From the NCBI RefSeq assembly GCF_018402285.1, contig NZ_JAGYJH010000003.1, positions 1,406,099-1,470,098 on the forward strand: a stretch of DNA of 64,000 nt. The letters run 5' to 3'. The notes beneath the pieces are model-generated. The model ran no database searches. It saw only the letters and a list, made by a program, of their open reading frames with translations, and had not been told where the DNA came from. This document shows, in pieces, positions 52,669-61,547 of this stretch. The DNA comes from Hyphomonas sp. (lineage in GTDB: Bacteria; Pseudomonadota; Alphaproteobacteria; Caulobacterales; Hyphomonadaceae). The translations under genes were made by a program, and so were the position numbers. Within the stretch, counting starts at the first letter, position 1. Each line of letters starts with the position of its first letter.

Positions 52669-53288
52669 TCGGAGGAGGGCTTTACAGGTCCGCCGTGAAA
52701 ATCCGCTTCGACCTTCAGGGCCGCTTTCAAGCGCGCCTTGAACGCATCCCGGCTGATCTCGAGCAGGCCAAACTGGACGAGATGGGGATTGTGGAACTGG
52801 GCGTCCAGCAACACGTAGCCGCGATCGATGAGACGTGCCGCAAGATGTACCAATGCGATCTTTGAGGCATCGGTTGCCCGCGAAAACATGCTTTCGCCAA
52901 AGAACGCCCCGCCCAGGGCAACGCCATAGAGGCCCCCGACCAGCTCATCCCCCTGCCAGCACTCGACCGAGTGGGCAAAGCCCTGCCGGTGCAGCGCGCT
53001 GTAGAGGTTGACGATCGGAGAGTTGATCCAGGTGTTCGGGCGGTTGTCATGTGGCTCGCCGCAGGCTTCCACGATGCGGGTGAACGCGGTGTCAAAGGAA
53101 ACCCGGTAAGGGTCCTGACAGACGCGGCGCTTCAGGCGTTTGGGGATATGGAAAGCATCGAGCGGCAGGATGCCCCGGAAGTCGGGATCAACCAGGAAGA
53201 GGCGCGGATCGTCTCGTGAATCCGCCATGGGAAACACGCCCCGGCGATAGCAGGCGAGCAGGTCTTCTGGTCCGAAGCGGGCTGACAT
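52512..53288 (-). CDS. aat: Leucyl/phenylalanyl-tRNA--protein transferase, with unusual C-terminal tail
   Basis: Aat conjugates Leu or Phe to basic N-termini, marking proteins for ClpS/ClpAP (N-end rule). The first 200 residues match the family: DLLACYRRGVFPMAD, PDFRGILPLDAFHIPKRLKR, FTRIVEAC, NTWINSPIVNLYSALHRQGFAHSVECWQG and VGGLYGVALGGAFFGESMFSRATDASKIALVHL. Family members end near 210-220. Here an extra Ser/Gly-rich tail of about 55 residues (SSGGVSVSVTPAGMSS) runs antisense into the DUF2155 gene. In the +1 frame a stop lies at 52682-52684, just after HGG, which would give a normal length, so a small frame change near 52690 may have occurred. Confidence 0.92.
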   Translation of the reverse strand: MSARFGPEDLLACYRRGVFPMADSRDDPRLFLVDPDFRGILPLDAFHIPKRLKRRVCQDPYRVSFDTAFTRIVEACGEPHDNRPNTWINSPIVNLYSALHRQGFAHSVECWQGDELVGGLYGVALGGAFFGESMFSRATDASKIALVHLAARLIDRGYVLLDAQFHNPHLVQFGLLEISRDAFKARLKAALKVEADFHGGPVKPSSDQSIGMSSSGGVSVSVTPAGMSSYNGSTLSGMVARSGSFTGSGAVQRITQIS

Positions 53289-53344
53289 GAGCCATGATAT
53301 GGGTTGCGCCGCGGCAGCTGTAAACGTGGCGCGGTGGCGGGCGC

Positions 53345-54718
53345 TTATTCGCCCGCCGGAAGCTTGTTGTCTGCCAGGAATTTTTCCAGCCAGTGAATGT
53401 TGTAGTCACCAGCCTGGACGTCATCATTGTCCACGAGGCGGCGATGAAGGTCGAGTGTGGTATGGACACCGCCCACCACCATCTCCTGCAGCGCGCGCTT
53501 GAGGCGCATCAGGCATTCCCGCCGGGTGCGTCCGTGCACGATGAGCTTGCCGATCAGCGAGTCGTAGTGCGGGGGAATGCGATAGCCGGCATAGGCGGCG
53601 CTATCGAGACGCACATCCGGGCCGCCCGGCGCATGGAACTCGGTGATGAGGCCCGGCGACGGCACGAAGGTTTCGGGATGCTCGGCATTGATGCGGCATT
53701 CGATGGCATGGCCGACGAGCATCACGTCTTCCTGGCGGAAGGAGAGCGCCTTGCCGTCGGCAATGCGTATCTGCTCACGCACAAGGTCGATCCCCGTGAT
53801 CATCTCGGTGACCGGGTGTTCGACCTGAAGGCGGGTGTTCATTTCGATGAAATAGAAGCGGCCGTCTTCGTAGAGGAATTCGATGGTGCCGGCGCCGCGA
53901 TAGCCGAGTTTGGACATTGCGCGGGCGACGATGCCGCCGATTTCCTCGCGCTGAACCTGATTGAGTGCCGGCGAGGGCGCTTCTTCGAAGACTTTCTGAT
54001 TGCGACGCTGCAGGGAGCAGTCGCGCTCCCAGAGGTGGGCGACATTTCCATGCGTGTCGGCGATCACCTGGATCTCGATGTGCCGCGGACCCTGGAGGTA
54101 TTTTTCCAGATAGACGGCGTCATCGCCGAACGCGGCCTTCGATTCGGTCTTTGCCGTCTTGATCGCGTTTTCGAGGTCTGCCTCTGTCATGGCGAGCTTC
54201 ATGCCGCGCCCGCCGCCGCCGGCAGAGGCTTTGACGAGGATCGGGAAACCGATCTTCTTGGCGGCCTTCTTGGCTTCGGCGATTGACTCCACAGCGCCTT
54301 CGGAGCCGGGCACGCAGGGGACGCCTGCCTCGATCATCGCCTGCTTGGCGGCGATCTTGTCGCCCATGACACGGATATGCTCGGCCGTCGGGCCAATGAA
54401 GGCGATCCCGTGGGCCTCGACCATTTCAGCGAACTGGGCGTTCTCCGAGAGGAAGCCGTAGCCAGGGTGGATCGCGTCGGCGCCGGTTATTTCAGCCGCC
54501 GCCAGAATGCGGGATTTCTTCAGATAACTCTCAGAAGACGGTGCCGGGCCGATGCAGACGCTTTCATCTGCAAGGCGCACGGCCATGGCATCGCGGTCGG
54601 CTTCGGAGTGAACGACGACGGTGGAGAGGCCCATTTCCTTGCAGGCGCGGTGTATTCGCAGGGCGATTTCACCACGGTTGGCAATGAGGACCTTCTGGAT
54701 GGGACGCTTGGCCGTCAT
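53345..54718 (-). CDS. accC: Acetyl-CoA carboxylase, biotin carboxylase subunit
   Basis: AccC carboxylates the biotin on AccB using ATP and bicarbonate, the first half-reaction of malonyl-CoA synthesis. The 457-residue product has the full ATP-grasp layout: [37 protein letters not shown], the Gly-rich lid [16 protein letters not shown] (about 157-172), [15 protein letters not shown], and [22 protein letters not shown] with [11 protein letters not shown]. One base separates its start from the accB stop; the pair is a standard accBC operon. Confidence 0.97.
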   Translation of the reverse strand: MTAKRPIQKVLIANRGEIALRIHRACKEMGLSTVVVHSEADRDAMAVRLADESVCIGPAPSSESYLKKSRILAAAEITGADAIHPGYGFLSENAQFAEMVEAHGIAFIGPTAEHIRVMGDKIAAKQAMIEAGVPCVPGSEGAVESIAEAKKAAKKIGFPILVKASAGGGGRGMKLAMTEADLENAIKTAKTESKAAFGDDAVYLEKYLQGPRHIEIQVIADTHGNVAHLWERDCSLQRRNQKVFEEAPSPALNQVQREEIGGIVARAMSKLGYRGAGTIEFLYEDGRFYFIEMNTRLQVEHPVTEMITGIDLVREQIRIADGKALSFRQEDVMLVGHAIECRINAEHPETFVPSPGLITEFHAPGGPDVRLDSAAYAGYRIPPHYDSLIGKLIVHGRTRRECLMRLKRALQEMVVGGVHTTLDLHRRLVDNDDVQAGDYNIHWLEKFLADNKLPAGE

Positions 54719-54719
54719 G

Positions 54720-55190
54720 CTACTCGATCAAGACCAGTGCTTCGCCGTATTCGACCGGCTGGGCATTGTCGACGTAGATCGCCTTCACAGTGCCCGCGCG
54801 GTCGGCTTCGACGGGGTTGAACGTCTTCATGGCCTCGATGAGCATGAGCGTGTCGCCCTTTTTCACCTTTTCGCCGATGGAAATGTAGGCCTTCGAATTC
54901 GGATCCGGAGACAGGTAAACTGTTCCAACCATTGGGGATTTTACGGCATTGTCAGACGCTGCTGCCGCCGCCGGGGCGGCTGGTGCGGCAGGCGCAGGCA
55001 GGGCGGCCGGGGCAGCGGCAGCCGGCTGGGGCGCGGCTGCGGCTTGGACCACCGTCGGGGCGAGAGGCTTGGAGACCCGCACGCGCAGGCCTTCATGTTC
55101 GACTTCAAGCTCTCCCAGGTCAGCTTCCCGAAGGATGGCTGCAAGTTCCCGGATGAGGCCCGTGTCCAGCTTGTTCTTGGCAGTACTCAT
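54720..55190 (-). CDS. accB: Acetyl-CoA carboxylase, biotin carboxyl carrier protein
   Basis: The 156-residue BCCP has an N-terminal dimer region ([30 protein letters not shown]), a long Ala/Pro linker (about 48-78) and the biotinyl domain from [20 protein letters not shown] to the C-terminus. The biotin-accepting Lys is in [14 protein letters not shown] (about 118-131); the usual EAMKVMN/KLMN reads EAMKTFN, a small change in the second half of the motif. Followed by accC and preceded by aroQ on the same strand. Confidence 0.95.
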   Translation of the reverse strand: MSTAKNKLDTGLIRELAAILREADLGELEVEHEGLRVRVSKPLAPTVVQAAAAPQPAAAAPAALPAPAAPAAPAAAAASDNAVKSPMVGTVYLSPDPNSKAYISIGEKVKKGDTLMLIEAMKTFNPVEADRAGTVKAIYVDNAQPVEYGEALVLIE

Positions 55191-55193
55191 ATT

Positions 55194-55637
55194 CTAGCTC
55201 CTAGCCTCTCCCGATAGCCTCAGGGCCGCGCTCAGCGCGAGTTCATATCCATAGGCACCTAGCCCGGCAATCGTACCAACTGCAACAGGTGCAACGTAAT
55301 TGACATGCCGGAACGCCTCGCGCGCGGCGGGGTTTGACAGGTGCACTTCGATCAGGGGTATTTTCAATGTTTTCAAGGCGTCATGCAGGGCGATCGAGGT
55401 GTGCGTGTAGGCTGCGGCATTGAGGATCAGAGCCCGGCCCTCACGGGCGGCCTCCTGCACCCAGGACACGAGTTCACCTTCAGAATTCGTCTGACGCGCG
55501 ACAATCGCCACGTCGCCGGCGATCACCCTGAGGCGGGCGTGGATATCCTCGAGCGTATCGCGCCCGTAGATTTCCGGCTCGCGCGTACCCAGAAGGTTGA
55601 GGTTCGGCCCGCCGAGGACATATACCGGTTTCGACAT
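55194..55637 (-). CDS. aroQ: Type II 3-dehydroquinate dehydratase
   Basis: AroQ dehydrates 3-dehydroquinate in the shikimate pathway. The 147-residue product has the family signature: [23 protein letters not shown] (catalytic Arg and Tyr), [32 protein letters not shown] and [22 protein letters not shown]. The ATG at 55637 is chosen; the ORF-track start 71 codons upstream is not credible. It lies three bases upstream of accB, giving an aroQ-accB-accC operon that is common in alphaproteobacteria. Divergent from thiS. Confidence 0.95.
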   Translation of the reverse strand: MSKPVYVLGGPNLNLLGTREPEIYGRDTLEDIHARLRVIAGDVAIVARQTNSEGELVSWVQEAAREGRALILNAAAYTHTSIALHDALKTLKIPLIEVHLSNPAAREAFRHVNYVAPVAVGTIAGLGAYGYELALSAALRLSGEARS

Positions 55638-55700
55638 GCGCCTTCGTTTGCGCTGTAACGGCCAGCGTGGCAAGAGGGCAACAGTCAGGGAATTTTGGTG

Positions 55701-55913
55701 ATGCAGATCACACTCAATGGTGAGGCAGTCGAGATTGCCCCGGGCACGACGGTTGGGCAGCTTGTCCAACATATATCCAGCGAGACGGGGCGAGACCCGC
55801 GCGGCGTTGCCGTGGAGCGCAACCGGGAGATCGTGCCCAAATCCGAGCACGCCATGACCGTGCTGACCGAGGGGGACAGGCTGGAGATCGTGCAGTTCGT
55901 AGGGGGTGGATAA
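55701..55913 (+). CDS. thiS: Sulfur carrier protein ThiS
   Basis: ThiS is the ubiquitin-like protein whose C-terminal glycine, as a thiocarboxylate, donates sulfur to the thiazole of thiamine. The 70-residue product has a beta-grasp pattern: [25 protein letters not shown] at the start, [18 protein letters not shown] in the middle, and the essential di-glycine end VQFVGGG. The start is taken at the ATG 55701; two in-frame near-cognate starts (TTG, GTG) precede it. thiG follows 42 bases later. No TPP-riboswitch-like sequence is visible in the 63-base upstream gap. Confidence 0.9.
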   Translation: MQITLNGEAVEIAPGTTVGQLVQHISSETGRDPRGVAVERNREIVPKSEHAMTVLTEGDRLEIVQFVGGG

Positions 55914-55955
55914 GGGGCCAAATATTCCAGGAAAACTCCAACGGCGGCGCCCATC

Positions 55956-56795
55956 ATGGCGCCTGATTCAAAGTCCCAGTCAGGAGACACAAACCCCGTG
56001 CCCGACACCGCCTCCCAGAGCCCGATCGACGACCCGCTGGTCATCGCCGGAAAGACATATGCCTCCCGTCTGATCGTCGGCACCGGCAAGTATGCGTCCT
56101 ATGAACAGAACGCGGACGCGGCGCGGGCGGCCGGCGCCGAGATCGTGACGGTGGCCTTGCGGCGGGTAAACCTGTCGAACCCGAACGAGCCGCGCCTGAC
56201 GGATCATGTGAAGCCGGACGAGTTCACTTTTCTGCCCAATACGGCTGGCTGCTACACTGCCGACGAGGCGGTGCGCACGCTGCGCCTGGCGCGCGAGGCG
56301 GGGGGGTGGAACCTTGTTAAGCTGGAAGTGCTGGCCGATCAGAAGACGCTTTATCCCAACATGCCCGAAACCCTGAGCGCCGCTGAAGCGCTGATCAAGG
56401 ATGGCTTCGAGGTGATGGTCTATTGCTCGGATGATCCGGTCTATGCCCGGCTTCTGGAAGACGCAGGCTGTGTTGCGATCATGCCGCTGGGCAGCCTTAT
56501 CGGATCGGGCCTTGGCATCATGAACCCGGTCAATATCCGCCTGATCATCGAGGCCGCGCGCGTGCCGGTGATTGTGGACGCAGGCGTGGGGACCGCCTCC
56601 GACGCTGCCATTGCCATGGAACTGGGATGTGATGGTGTACTGATGAATACCGCCATCGCGCAGGCCAAGGACCCTGTCCGCATGGCACGGGCCATGAAGC
56701 ACGCCGTCATCGCGGGGCGGGAAGCCTATCTGGCCGGGCGGATGCCGAAGAAGCGCTATGCCGATCCGAGTTCGCCGCTGGCAGGATTGATCTGA
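55956..56795 (+). CDS. thiG: Thiazole synthase ThiG
   Basis: ThiG builds the thiazole phosphate of thiamine from dehydroglycine, DXP and ThiS-thiocarboxylate. The 279-residue product has the TIM-barrel signature of the family: [68 protein letters not shown] (Schiff-base Lys), [36 protein letters not shown] and [28 protein letters not shown]. Other thiamine genes are not in the window. It is followed after six bases by the HAD gene. Confidence 0.96.
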   Translation: MAPDSKSQSGDTNPVPDTASQSPIDDPLVIAGKTYASRLIVGTGKYASYEQNADAARAAGAEIVTVALRRVNLSNPNEPRLTDHVKPDEFTFLPNTAGCYTADEAVRTLRLAREAGGWNLVKLEVLADQKTLYPNMPETLSAAEALIKDGFEVMVYCSDDPVYARLLEDAGCVAIMPLGSLIGSGLGIMNPVNIRLIIEAARVPVIVDAGVGTASDAAIAMELGCDGVLMNTAIAQAKDPVRMARAMKHAVIAGREAYLAGRMPKKRYADPSSPLAGLI

Positions 56796-56801
56796 GCCGA
56801 A

Positions 56802-57434
56802 ATGACCCAGAAACCCGACCTCATCATCTTTGATTTTGATGGCACGCTGGCCGACAGTGTGGGGTTTTTTCGTGAGCTGCTGCCGGAGCTCTCGCGCAAG
56901 TTCCGGTTTCGCCTGCCCAGTCATGAGGAGCAGGAGGCCATGCGCGGGCGTCCGCCGCGCGAAGTGATGCGGGCGCTGGGCATTCCCGGATGGAAGCTGC
57001 CTATGATTGCGGTGTATGCCCGGAAACGGGCGCGGGCGTCAGAGACGTTTCCGCTCTACGCCAGTACACGCGATCTTCTGGATGCGCTGATCGCGAAGGG
57101 CATTCCGGTGGCCGTGGTTTCGTCCAATGCCGAGGCAGTGGTGCGCCGGGCCCTGGGGCCGGAGATCAGTTCACGGATTTCCGCCTGGAGCTGCGGCGCT
57201 GGCATGTTCGGCAAGGCCAAGCATTTCCGGGACGTGATGAAGCGGCTGAAGGCGGCCCCGGCCCGCACATTGGCGGTCGGAGACGAGATCCGCGACATCG
57301 ATGCGGCGCGCGAAGTGGGCATCTGCGCTGTGGCCGTCAGCTGGGGATTTGCACCGATGGACGCGCTCCGGGCAGCCTGCCCGGACCACGCATTCGAAGA
57401 CCCCGCCGAGTTGAAGGCCTTCCTCACGGGATAA
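56802..57434 (+). CDS. HAD-superfamily phosphatase (subfamily IA)
   Basis: The 210-residue product has the four HAD motifs: IFDFDGTLADSVGFF (nucleophile Asp, about 9-23), VAVVSSNAEAVV (Ser), the Lys in MFGKAKHFRDVMKRL, and AVGDEIRDIDAAREVGI (Asp pair). The helical cap between motifs I and II is the C1 type of subfamily IA. The substrate is unknown; a phosphoglycolate or other small phosphate ester is possible. Six bases after thiG, so probably in the thi operon. Confidence 0.88.
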   Translation: MTQKPDLIIFDFDGTLADSVGFFRELLPELSRKFRFRLPSHEEQEAMRGRPPREVMRALGIPGWKLPMIAVYARKRARASETFPLYASTRDLLDALIAKGIPVAVVSSNAEAVVRRALGPEISSRISAWSCGAGMFGKAKHFRDVMKRLKAAPARTLAVGDEIRDIDAAREVGICAVAVSWGFAPMDALRAACPDHAFEDPAELKAFLTG

Positions 57435-57551
57435 TCTCTCGCGCTTGCACCCGTCTTACGAGATTGCGCATTTCATGCCCCGAAAGGGCTGGACAGGCAG
57501 TCGATTTTTGCCGAGGCAATTGGCAAAATTGGAACAGGAAGGACACAACCG

Positions 57552-59093
57552 ATGAAAACCTGGATTACCGCCGCTGCAACGGCCATTGCTCTGGTGCTGC
57601 CCGCCGCTGCAGACGTTCCTGCCATTGGCTTTGCCAAGGCCGAGCGCCCGTCGAAAGGCGCGATCGTACTGCCGGTGGGCAAGGATGGCGCCCTGAGCGG
57701 TATCGCCAGGGACGCTGACCGCGCGGCGAAGGGTGCCATTGCCGAAGCGATCATGACGGCCGGGTTCAAGGGCGGCGAGGGCCAGACCCTGACGCTCTAT
57801 GGCATGGGGCCATACAGCGCGGTGCTTCTGGTTGGCACCGGTGACGGCCTCAAGTCGGCAACCGATCTGCAGACCTATGGCGGGACGGTGGCCCGGGGGA
57901 CGTCTGCCTGGAAGTCGGCTGTGAATGTGGTCGTGCCAGACGCGGCAGATGTGGCCCAGGACGCCGCCATCGCGGCGCAGGGCGCGATGCTGGGCGCGTA
58001 TGATTTCGGCAAATGGGGCAAGGCTGCCGAAGAGGCCGCCGGGCCGAAAGTGACGCTGACATTCCTCGCGCCGGATGCCAATGCCGCCACCCGCGCATGG
58101 GAAAGCGATGCCCGCGCGGTTGCCGAGGGCGTGTTCTTCGCCCGCGACCTGATTTCGACGCCCTCGAACATCAAGTCGCCTGCCTGGATGGCCGATCAGG
58201 TGGTCGCAAAGTTTGACGGCGTGGACGGTGTGTCAGTGACGGTGCTCGACGAGACCCAGATCGAGGCGCTCGGCATGGGCGCGCTCTATGGCACGGGGCA
58301 GGGCTCGGTCCGTCCCCCGCGGCTGGTGGCGATTGAATACAAGGGCGGCGCGCAAGGCGATGCGCCGCTTGTGTTTGTCGGCAAGGGCATCACCTTTGAC
58401 ACAGGCGGGATCTCGATCAAGCCGAGCGCAAACATGTGGCGTATGCGGATGGATATGTCGGGCGCGGCGGCCTCTGCGGGCGCGATCCTGACGCTGGCCA
58501 AACGGGACGCCAAAGTCAACGCAGTGGCCGTTCTGGCGATTGCGGAAAACATGCCCGATGGCAACGCGATCCGCCCCGGCGATGTGCTGACGTCCATGAG
58601 CGGCAAGACCATCGAGATCATGAGCACGGACGCCGAAGGCCGCCTTGTGCTGGCAGATGGTCTCTGGTGGGCGCAGGAGCAGTACAAGCCGAAGATGGCC
58701 GTGACGATTGCGACGCTGACCGGGGCAGTTGTCGGCGCTCTGGGGTCTGACTATGCGGGCCTCTTCACCAAGGATGACGGGCTTGCAGGCACATTTCTTG
58801 ACGCAGCCGAAAAGTCTGGTGAATCGCTCTGGCACCTGCCGGTTCATCCCAACACATTCAAGGCGATCAAAAGCGATGTGGCTGATGTGAAGAATAGCGG
58901 CGAAGGCGCGCCGGGCGCATCAGTTGGCGCAGCGTTCCTGATGGAATGGGCCAAGGAAGAGACCCCGTTCGTGCATGTCGATATTGCCGGTGTTGCCTGG
59001 CAGAATTCCGGCAATGCGGTCGATCCGAAAGGGGCTGTCGGGTATGGCGTGCGCCTGTTCGATCAAGTGGCACGGACTTATGAAGCCAAGTAA
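57552..59093 (+). CDS. Exported leucyl aminopeptidase-like protein (M17)
   Basis: The 513-residue product has a signal peptide (MKTWITAAATAIALVLPAAADV) and the M17 catalytic domain. It shows VGKGITFDTGGISIKPSANMWRMRMDMSGAA (metal ligands kept), MPDGNAIRPGDVLTSMSGKTIEIMSTDAEGRLVLADG and DVADVKNSGEGAPGASVGAAFL. It is a paralogue of the cytoplasmic PepA at 31504 but is directed to the periplasm, and its loop after SIKP differs. It may recycle peptides in the periplasm. A terminator follows 22 bases after the stop. It lies about 115 bases downstream of the HAD gene. Confidence 0.9.
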   Translation: MKTWITAAATAIALVLPAAADVPAIGFAKAERPSKGAIVLPVGKDGALSGIARDADRAAKGAIAEAIMTAGFKGGEGQTLTLYGMGPYSAVLLVGTGDGLKSATDLQTYGGTVARGTSAWKSAVNVVVPDAADVAQDAAIAAQGAMLGAYDFGKWGKAAEEAAGPKVTLTFLAPDANAATRAWESDARAVAEGVFFARDLISTPSNIKSPAWMADQVVAKFDGVDGVSVTVLDETQIEALGMGALYGTGQGSVRPPRLVAIEYKGGAQGDAPLVFVGKGITFDTGGISIKPSANMWRMRMDMSGAAASAGAILTLAKRDAKVNAVAVLAIAENMPDGNAIRPGDVLTSMSGKTIEIMSTDAEGRLVLADGLWWAQEQYKPKMAVTIATLTGAVVGALGSDYAGLFTKDDGLAGTFLDAAEKSGESLWHLPVHPNTFKAIKSDVADVKNSGEGAPGASVGAAFLMEWAKEETPFVHVDIAGVAWQNSGNAVDPKGAVGYGVRLFDQVARTYEAK

Positions 59094-59115
59094 TCCTCTG
59101 GCGTGTTAAATGTGA

Positions 59116-59152
59116 AAGGCCTGGCTGGAGATGTCTCTGGCCGGGCTTTTTG
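59116..59152 (+). terminator. Rho-independent terminator after the exported aminopeptidase gene
   Basis: AAGGCCTGGC (59116-59125) pairs with GCCGGGCTTT (59140-59149) over 10 positions including two G-U pairs, with a 14-base loop, followed by TTTG. It lies about 20 bases from the stop of the converging DegT gene. Confidence 0.8.
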
Positions 59153-59171
59153 TATCTGGAGAGCTGAGCGT

Positions 59172-60307
59172 TCAGGCGGCAATACGCTCGGCAATGCGGC
59201 GCATGACGAAGGAGGGGAACTCCAGGCCGAGGTTCACGACGCAGGTGCGGTCGAGGATGTCCAGCGTCCGGGCGCACATGTCCGGCGAGTAGGTAATGTC
59301 GCGCTTTGCCCAATTCCAGGGGTTCATCTTCGGATGGAAGGTGCGCCGCGCGAGGACGGGTTCCCAGTTCGTATACACATGTCTCGAACTGTCCCGCAGC
59401 CGGTTCCAGATCCCGGTACGCTCCTGCAAGGCGATGGCCGCGTCGCGCGTTGGTGCTATCAGGGTCAGGCTGACTGCGTTTGCTTCGTCGTTGTGCGGGG
59501 TGAGGGTGTAGGCAGAGCTTTGCCGGAGAATTTCGGACATCATGGCGCGGCGCTTCTGGCGGCGCTCAAGGGCCGGGCGGAGCTTTCTCAGCTGAACCTT
59601 GGCCATGGCGCTCTGTATCTCGTTGACCTTCATGTTGCTGCCAATGAAGGCGGGCTCGTTGAAGCTGTCTCCATGGCCGCGCATGATCGAGCCCATGTCG
59701 TGGTATGAACGGGCACGGGCGAAATACTGGTTGTCATTGGTCAGGAGTGCGCCGCCTTCACCGATGTTGAGGTTCTTCATCTTGTTGAAGCTGAATGCGC
59801 CGAGATGGCCGATCGTTCCAAGTGAGCGGCCTTTGTATTTGACGCCAACTGCCTGCGCTGCGTCCTCAATCACGATGAGGCCGTGCTTTTTGCGATGGCC
59901 ATGATCGCGTCCATGTCGCAGGGAGCGTTGCCCATGTGCACGGGGATGATGGCCCGGGTGTAGGGGGTGATCTTCCGCTCGATGTCTTCAGGGTCGATCG
60001 TCAGCGTCTCGTTGATGTCGACCAGGATCGGGACAGCGCCGACCATGACGGGGGCTGTCGCCGTCGCCATCCAGGTGTATGCCGGGACGAGCACTTCGTC
60101 GCCCGGGCCGATGCCTGCTGCGGCGAGGGAGGCGATCAGCGCGTCTGTGCCCGATGTCACTGCGAGCGCATGCCGGGCGCCGGTTTGGAGGCAGAGCGCG
60201 CGCTCGAACTCGTCGGTGAAGTGTGCCTTTTCGGAATAGCGGGTCAGCTGGCCCTCGGCAATCGCGCGTCCGGCGGCGATCCACTCACAAAAGCCCATGG
60301 CTGGCAT
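59172..60307 (-). CDS. DegT/DnrJ/EryC1 aminotransferase, split by a one-base frameshift
   Basis: PLP enzyme of about 378 residues involved in making amino sugars for surface polysaccharides. The N-terminal piece (59870-60307) has SEKAHFTDEFERALCLQTGARHALAVTSGTDALIASLAAAGIGPGDEVLVPAYTWMATA and ends at IAKSTASS. The C-terminal piece (59172-59873) starts MIEDAAQAVGVKYKGRSLG and has SFNKMKNLNIGEGGALL (active-site Lys). Adding one base in the A5 run at 59887-59891 (T5 on plus) joins them as AIAKKHGLIVIEDAAQA. The lesion is in a homopolymer, so it could be a sequencing error, a phase-variable tract or a real mutation. The substrate is unknown. The neighbouring polysaccharide-export genes suggest a cell-surface role. 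Confidence 0.8.
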
Positions 60308-60373
60308 TGGCTGTGCCTCCCGATTTGGCTCAAGCCTTCCGGGACACTCAATTTTCGTGCCAATGGGGAATAA

Positions 60374-60420
60374 GCGGGACCGGGCGAAAGGCCGGCCCCT
60401 TCACAGGGGACCGGTCCCGC
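60374..60420 (-). terminator. Long hairpin, likely terminator of the oxygenase gene
   Basis: GCGGGACCGG (60374-60383) and CCGGTCCCGC (60411-60420) pair perfectly, and an inner CCCCT-TCAC-AGGGG hairpin fits in the loop. It lies six bases past the stop of the oxygenase gene on the minus strand, followed by TTATTCC, so terminator function is likely but the U-tract is weak. Confidence 0.6.
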
Positions 60421-60426
60421 AATGGG

Positions 60427-61368
60427 TCAGGCTTTGACGAGGCCGATTTCCCGAAGACGTTCCATCAGGAAGTCCTGGGCGGTGATCGGCAGTTCGGCTT
60501 TTCCGCCTTCCGCGATGCAGCCTGGCAGGGCTTCAATCAGGAAGTCCTGGTTGAAGTGCAGGAAGAAGGGCGTGGAATAGCGCGGGAAGCGCGAGCGTTC
60601 CGGCGCCGGATTGACGACCCGGTGTGTGGTCGAGGGCAGGATGCCGCCGGTATAACGCTGAAGCATGTCGCCGCAATTGATGACCAAAGCGCCGGGGGGT
60701 GGGTTGACCGCCAGCCAGGCGCCCGTGCGGTGCTTGACCTCTAGCCCGGCTTCTTCCGCGCCGAGCAGGAGGGTGATGACGTTGATGTCTTCATGCGCGC
60801 CGGCACGGACCGAGCCCTCGGCTGGCGGATCCATCTGGGGCGGATAGTGGAGCAGGCGCAGGATGGAATTGCCAAAGTTGACCTTGTCGGCAAACCAGCC
60901 TTCGGGAAGGTTCAGGTGAAGGGCAACGCCTTTGAGGAGTTCGGCGCCGAAATCATCCAGGGCCTTGTAGAGGGCGCGGGTGGCGCGGTCGAAATCGGGC
61001 ACTTCGGCGACACTGGGCGTGTCTTTCATCGTAGTCCGGTAGGGCGATCCGGGGGGCAGGTCGCGTCCGGTATGCCAGAACTCTTTGAGGTCAGCCTGTT
61101 TCTGGCCCTTGGCGTTCTCCGTGCCGAAGGGAGTATAGCCCCGCTGGCGCCCGCCTGGGGCGTCATGGTATTTTTCCTTGGCGTCCTCAGGTAGCGCGAA
61201 GAATGCCTTGGTGGCGGCAAGGTTGGCATCGATCACGGCCTGCCGGACCGGATGCCCGGTGATGACGGCAAAGCCGGTTTCCCGGAAGGAGCGGCCGAGC
61301 GCTTCGGCAAAGGCGGCCTTGTCCGAGTGCCAGAGCGGATAGGGGATGGGTTCAAAGTATTGGGTCAT
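60427..61368 (-). CDS. Isopenicillin N synthase-like 2OG-Fe(II) oxygenase
   Basis: The 313-residue product has the double-stranded beta-helix of the isopenicillin N synthase/plant 2OG dioxygenase family: SFRETGFAVITGHPV and KAFFALPEDAKEKYHDAPGGRQRGYTPFG in the N-terminal part. The iron ligands His and Asp are in GAHEDINVITLLL (about 190-202), and the distal His is in STTHRVVNP. PRYSTPFFLHFNQD, with the RxS-type anchor (RFPRYS), follows. The substrate is unknown. It lies between the DegT gene and the Wzz-like gene. Confidence 0.9.
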   Translation of the reverse strand: MTQYFEPIPYPLWHSDKAAFAEALGRSFRETGFAVITGHPVRQAVIDANLAATKAFFALPEDAKEKYHDAPGGRQRGYTPFGTENAKGQKQADLKEFWHTGRDLPPGSPYRTTMKDTPSVAEVPDFDRATRALYKALDDFGAELLKGVALHLNLPEGWFADKVNFGNSILRLLHYPPQMDPPAEGSVRAGAHEDINVITLLLGAEEAGLEVKHRTGAWLAVNPPPGALVINCGDMLQRYTGGILPSTTHRVVNPAPERSRFPRYSTPFFLHFNQDFLIEALPGCIAEGGKAELPITAQDFLMERLREIGLVKA

Positions 61369-61547
61369 GAGCGTAATTTGCCAGAAGTGAACGAGGCCCG
61401 ATAGGGGGCGACCTGCCGCGGAAGGAACCAGGGGCAGGGACGCTAAACCTTCCCACAGCCATGGCGGCCTGCTGTTGCTTAAGGAAATATAAAACGCGTC
61501 ATGCGACCTCTTGCAGGTTGAGTACCCGCAAGGAGCGGCGCGAGCCC

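Noticed and set aside
55638-55700. TPP riboswitch in front of thiS
   Set aside because: The gap to aroQ is only 63 bases and shows no CUGAGA-type THI element.
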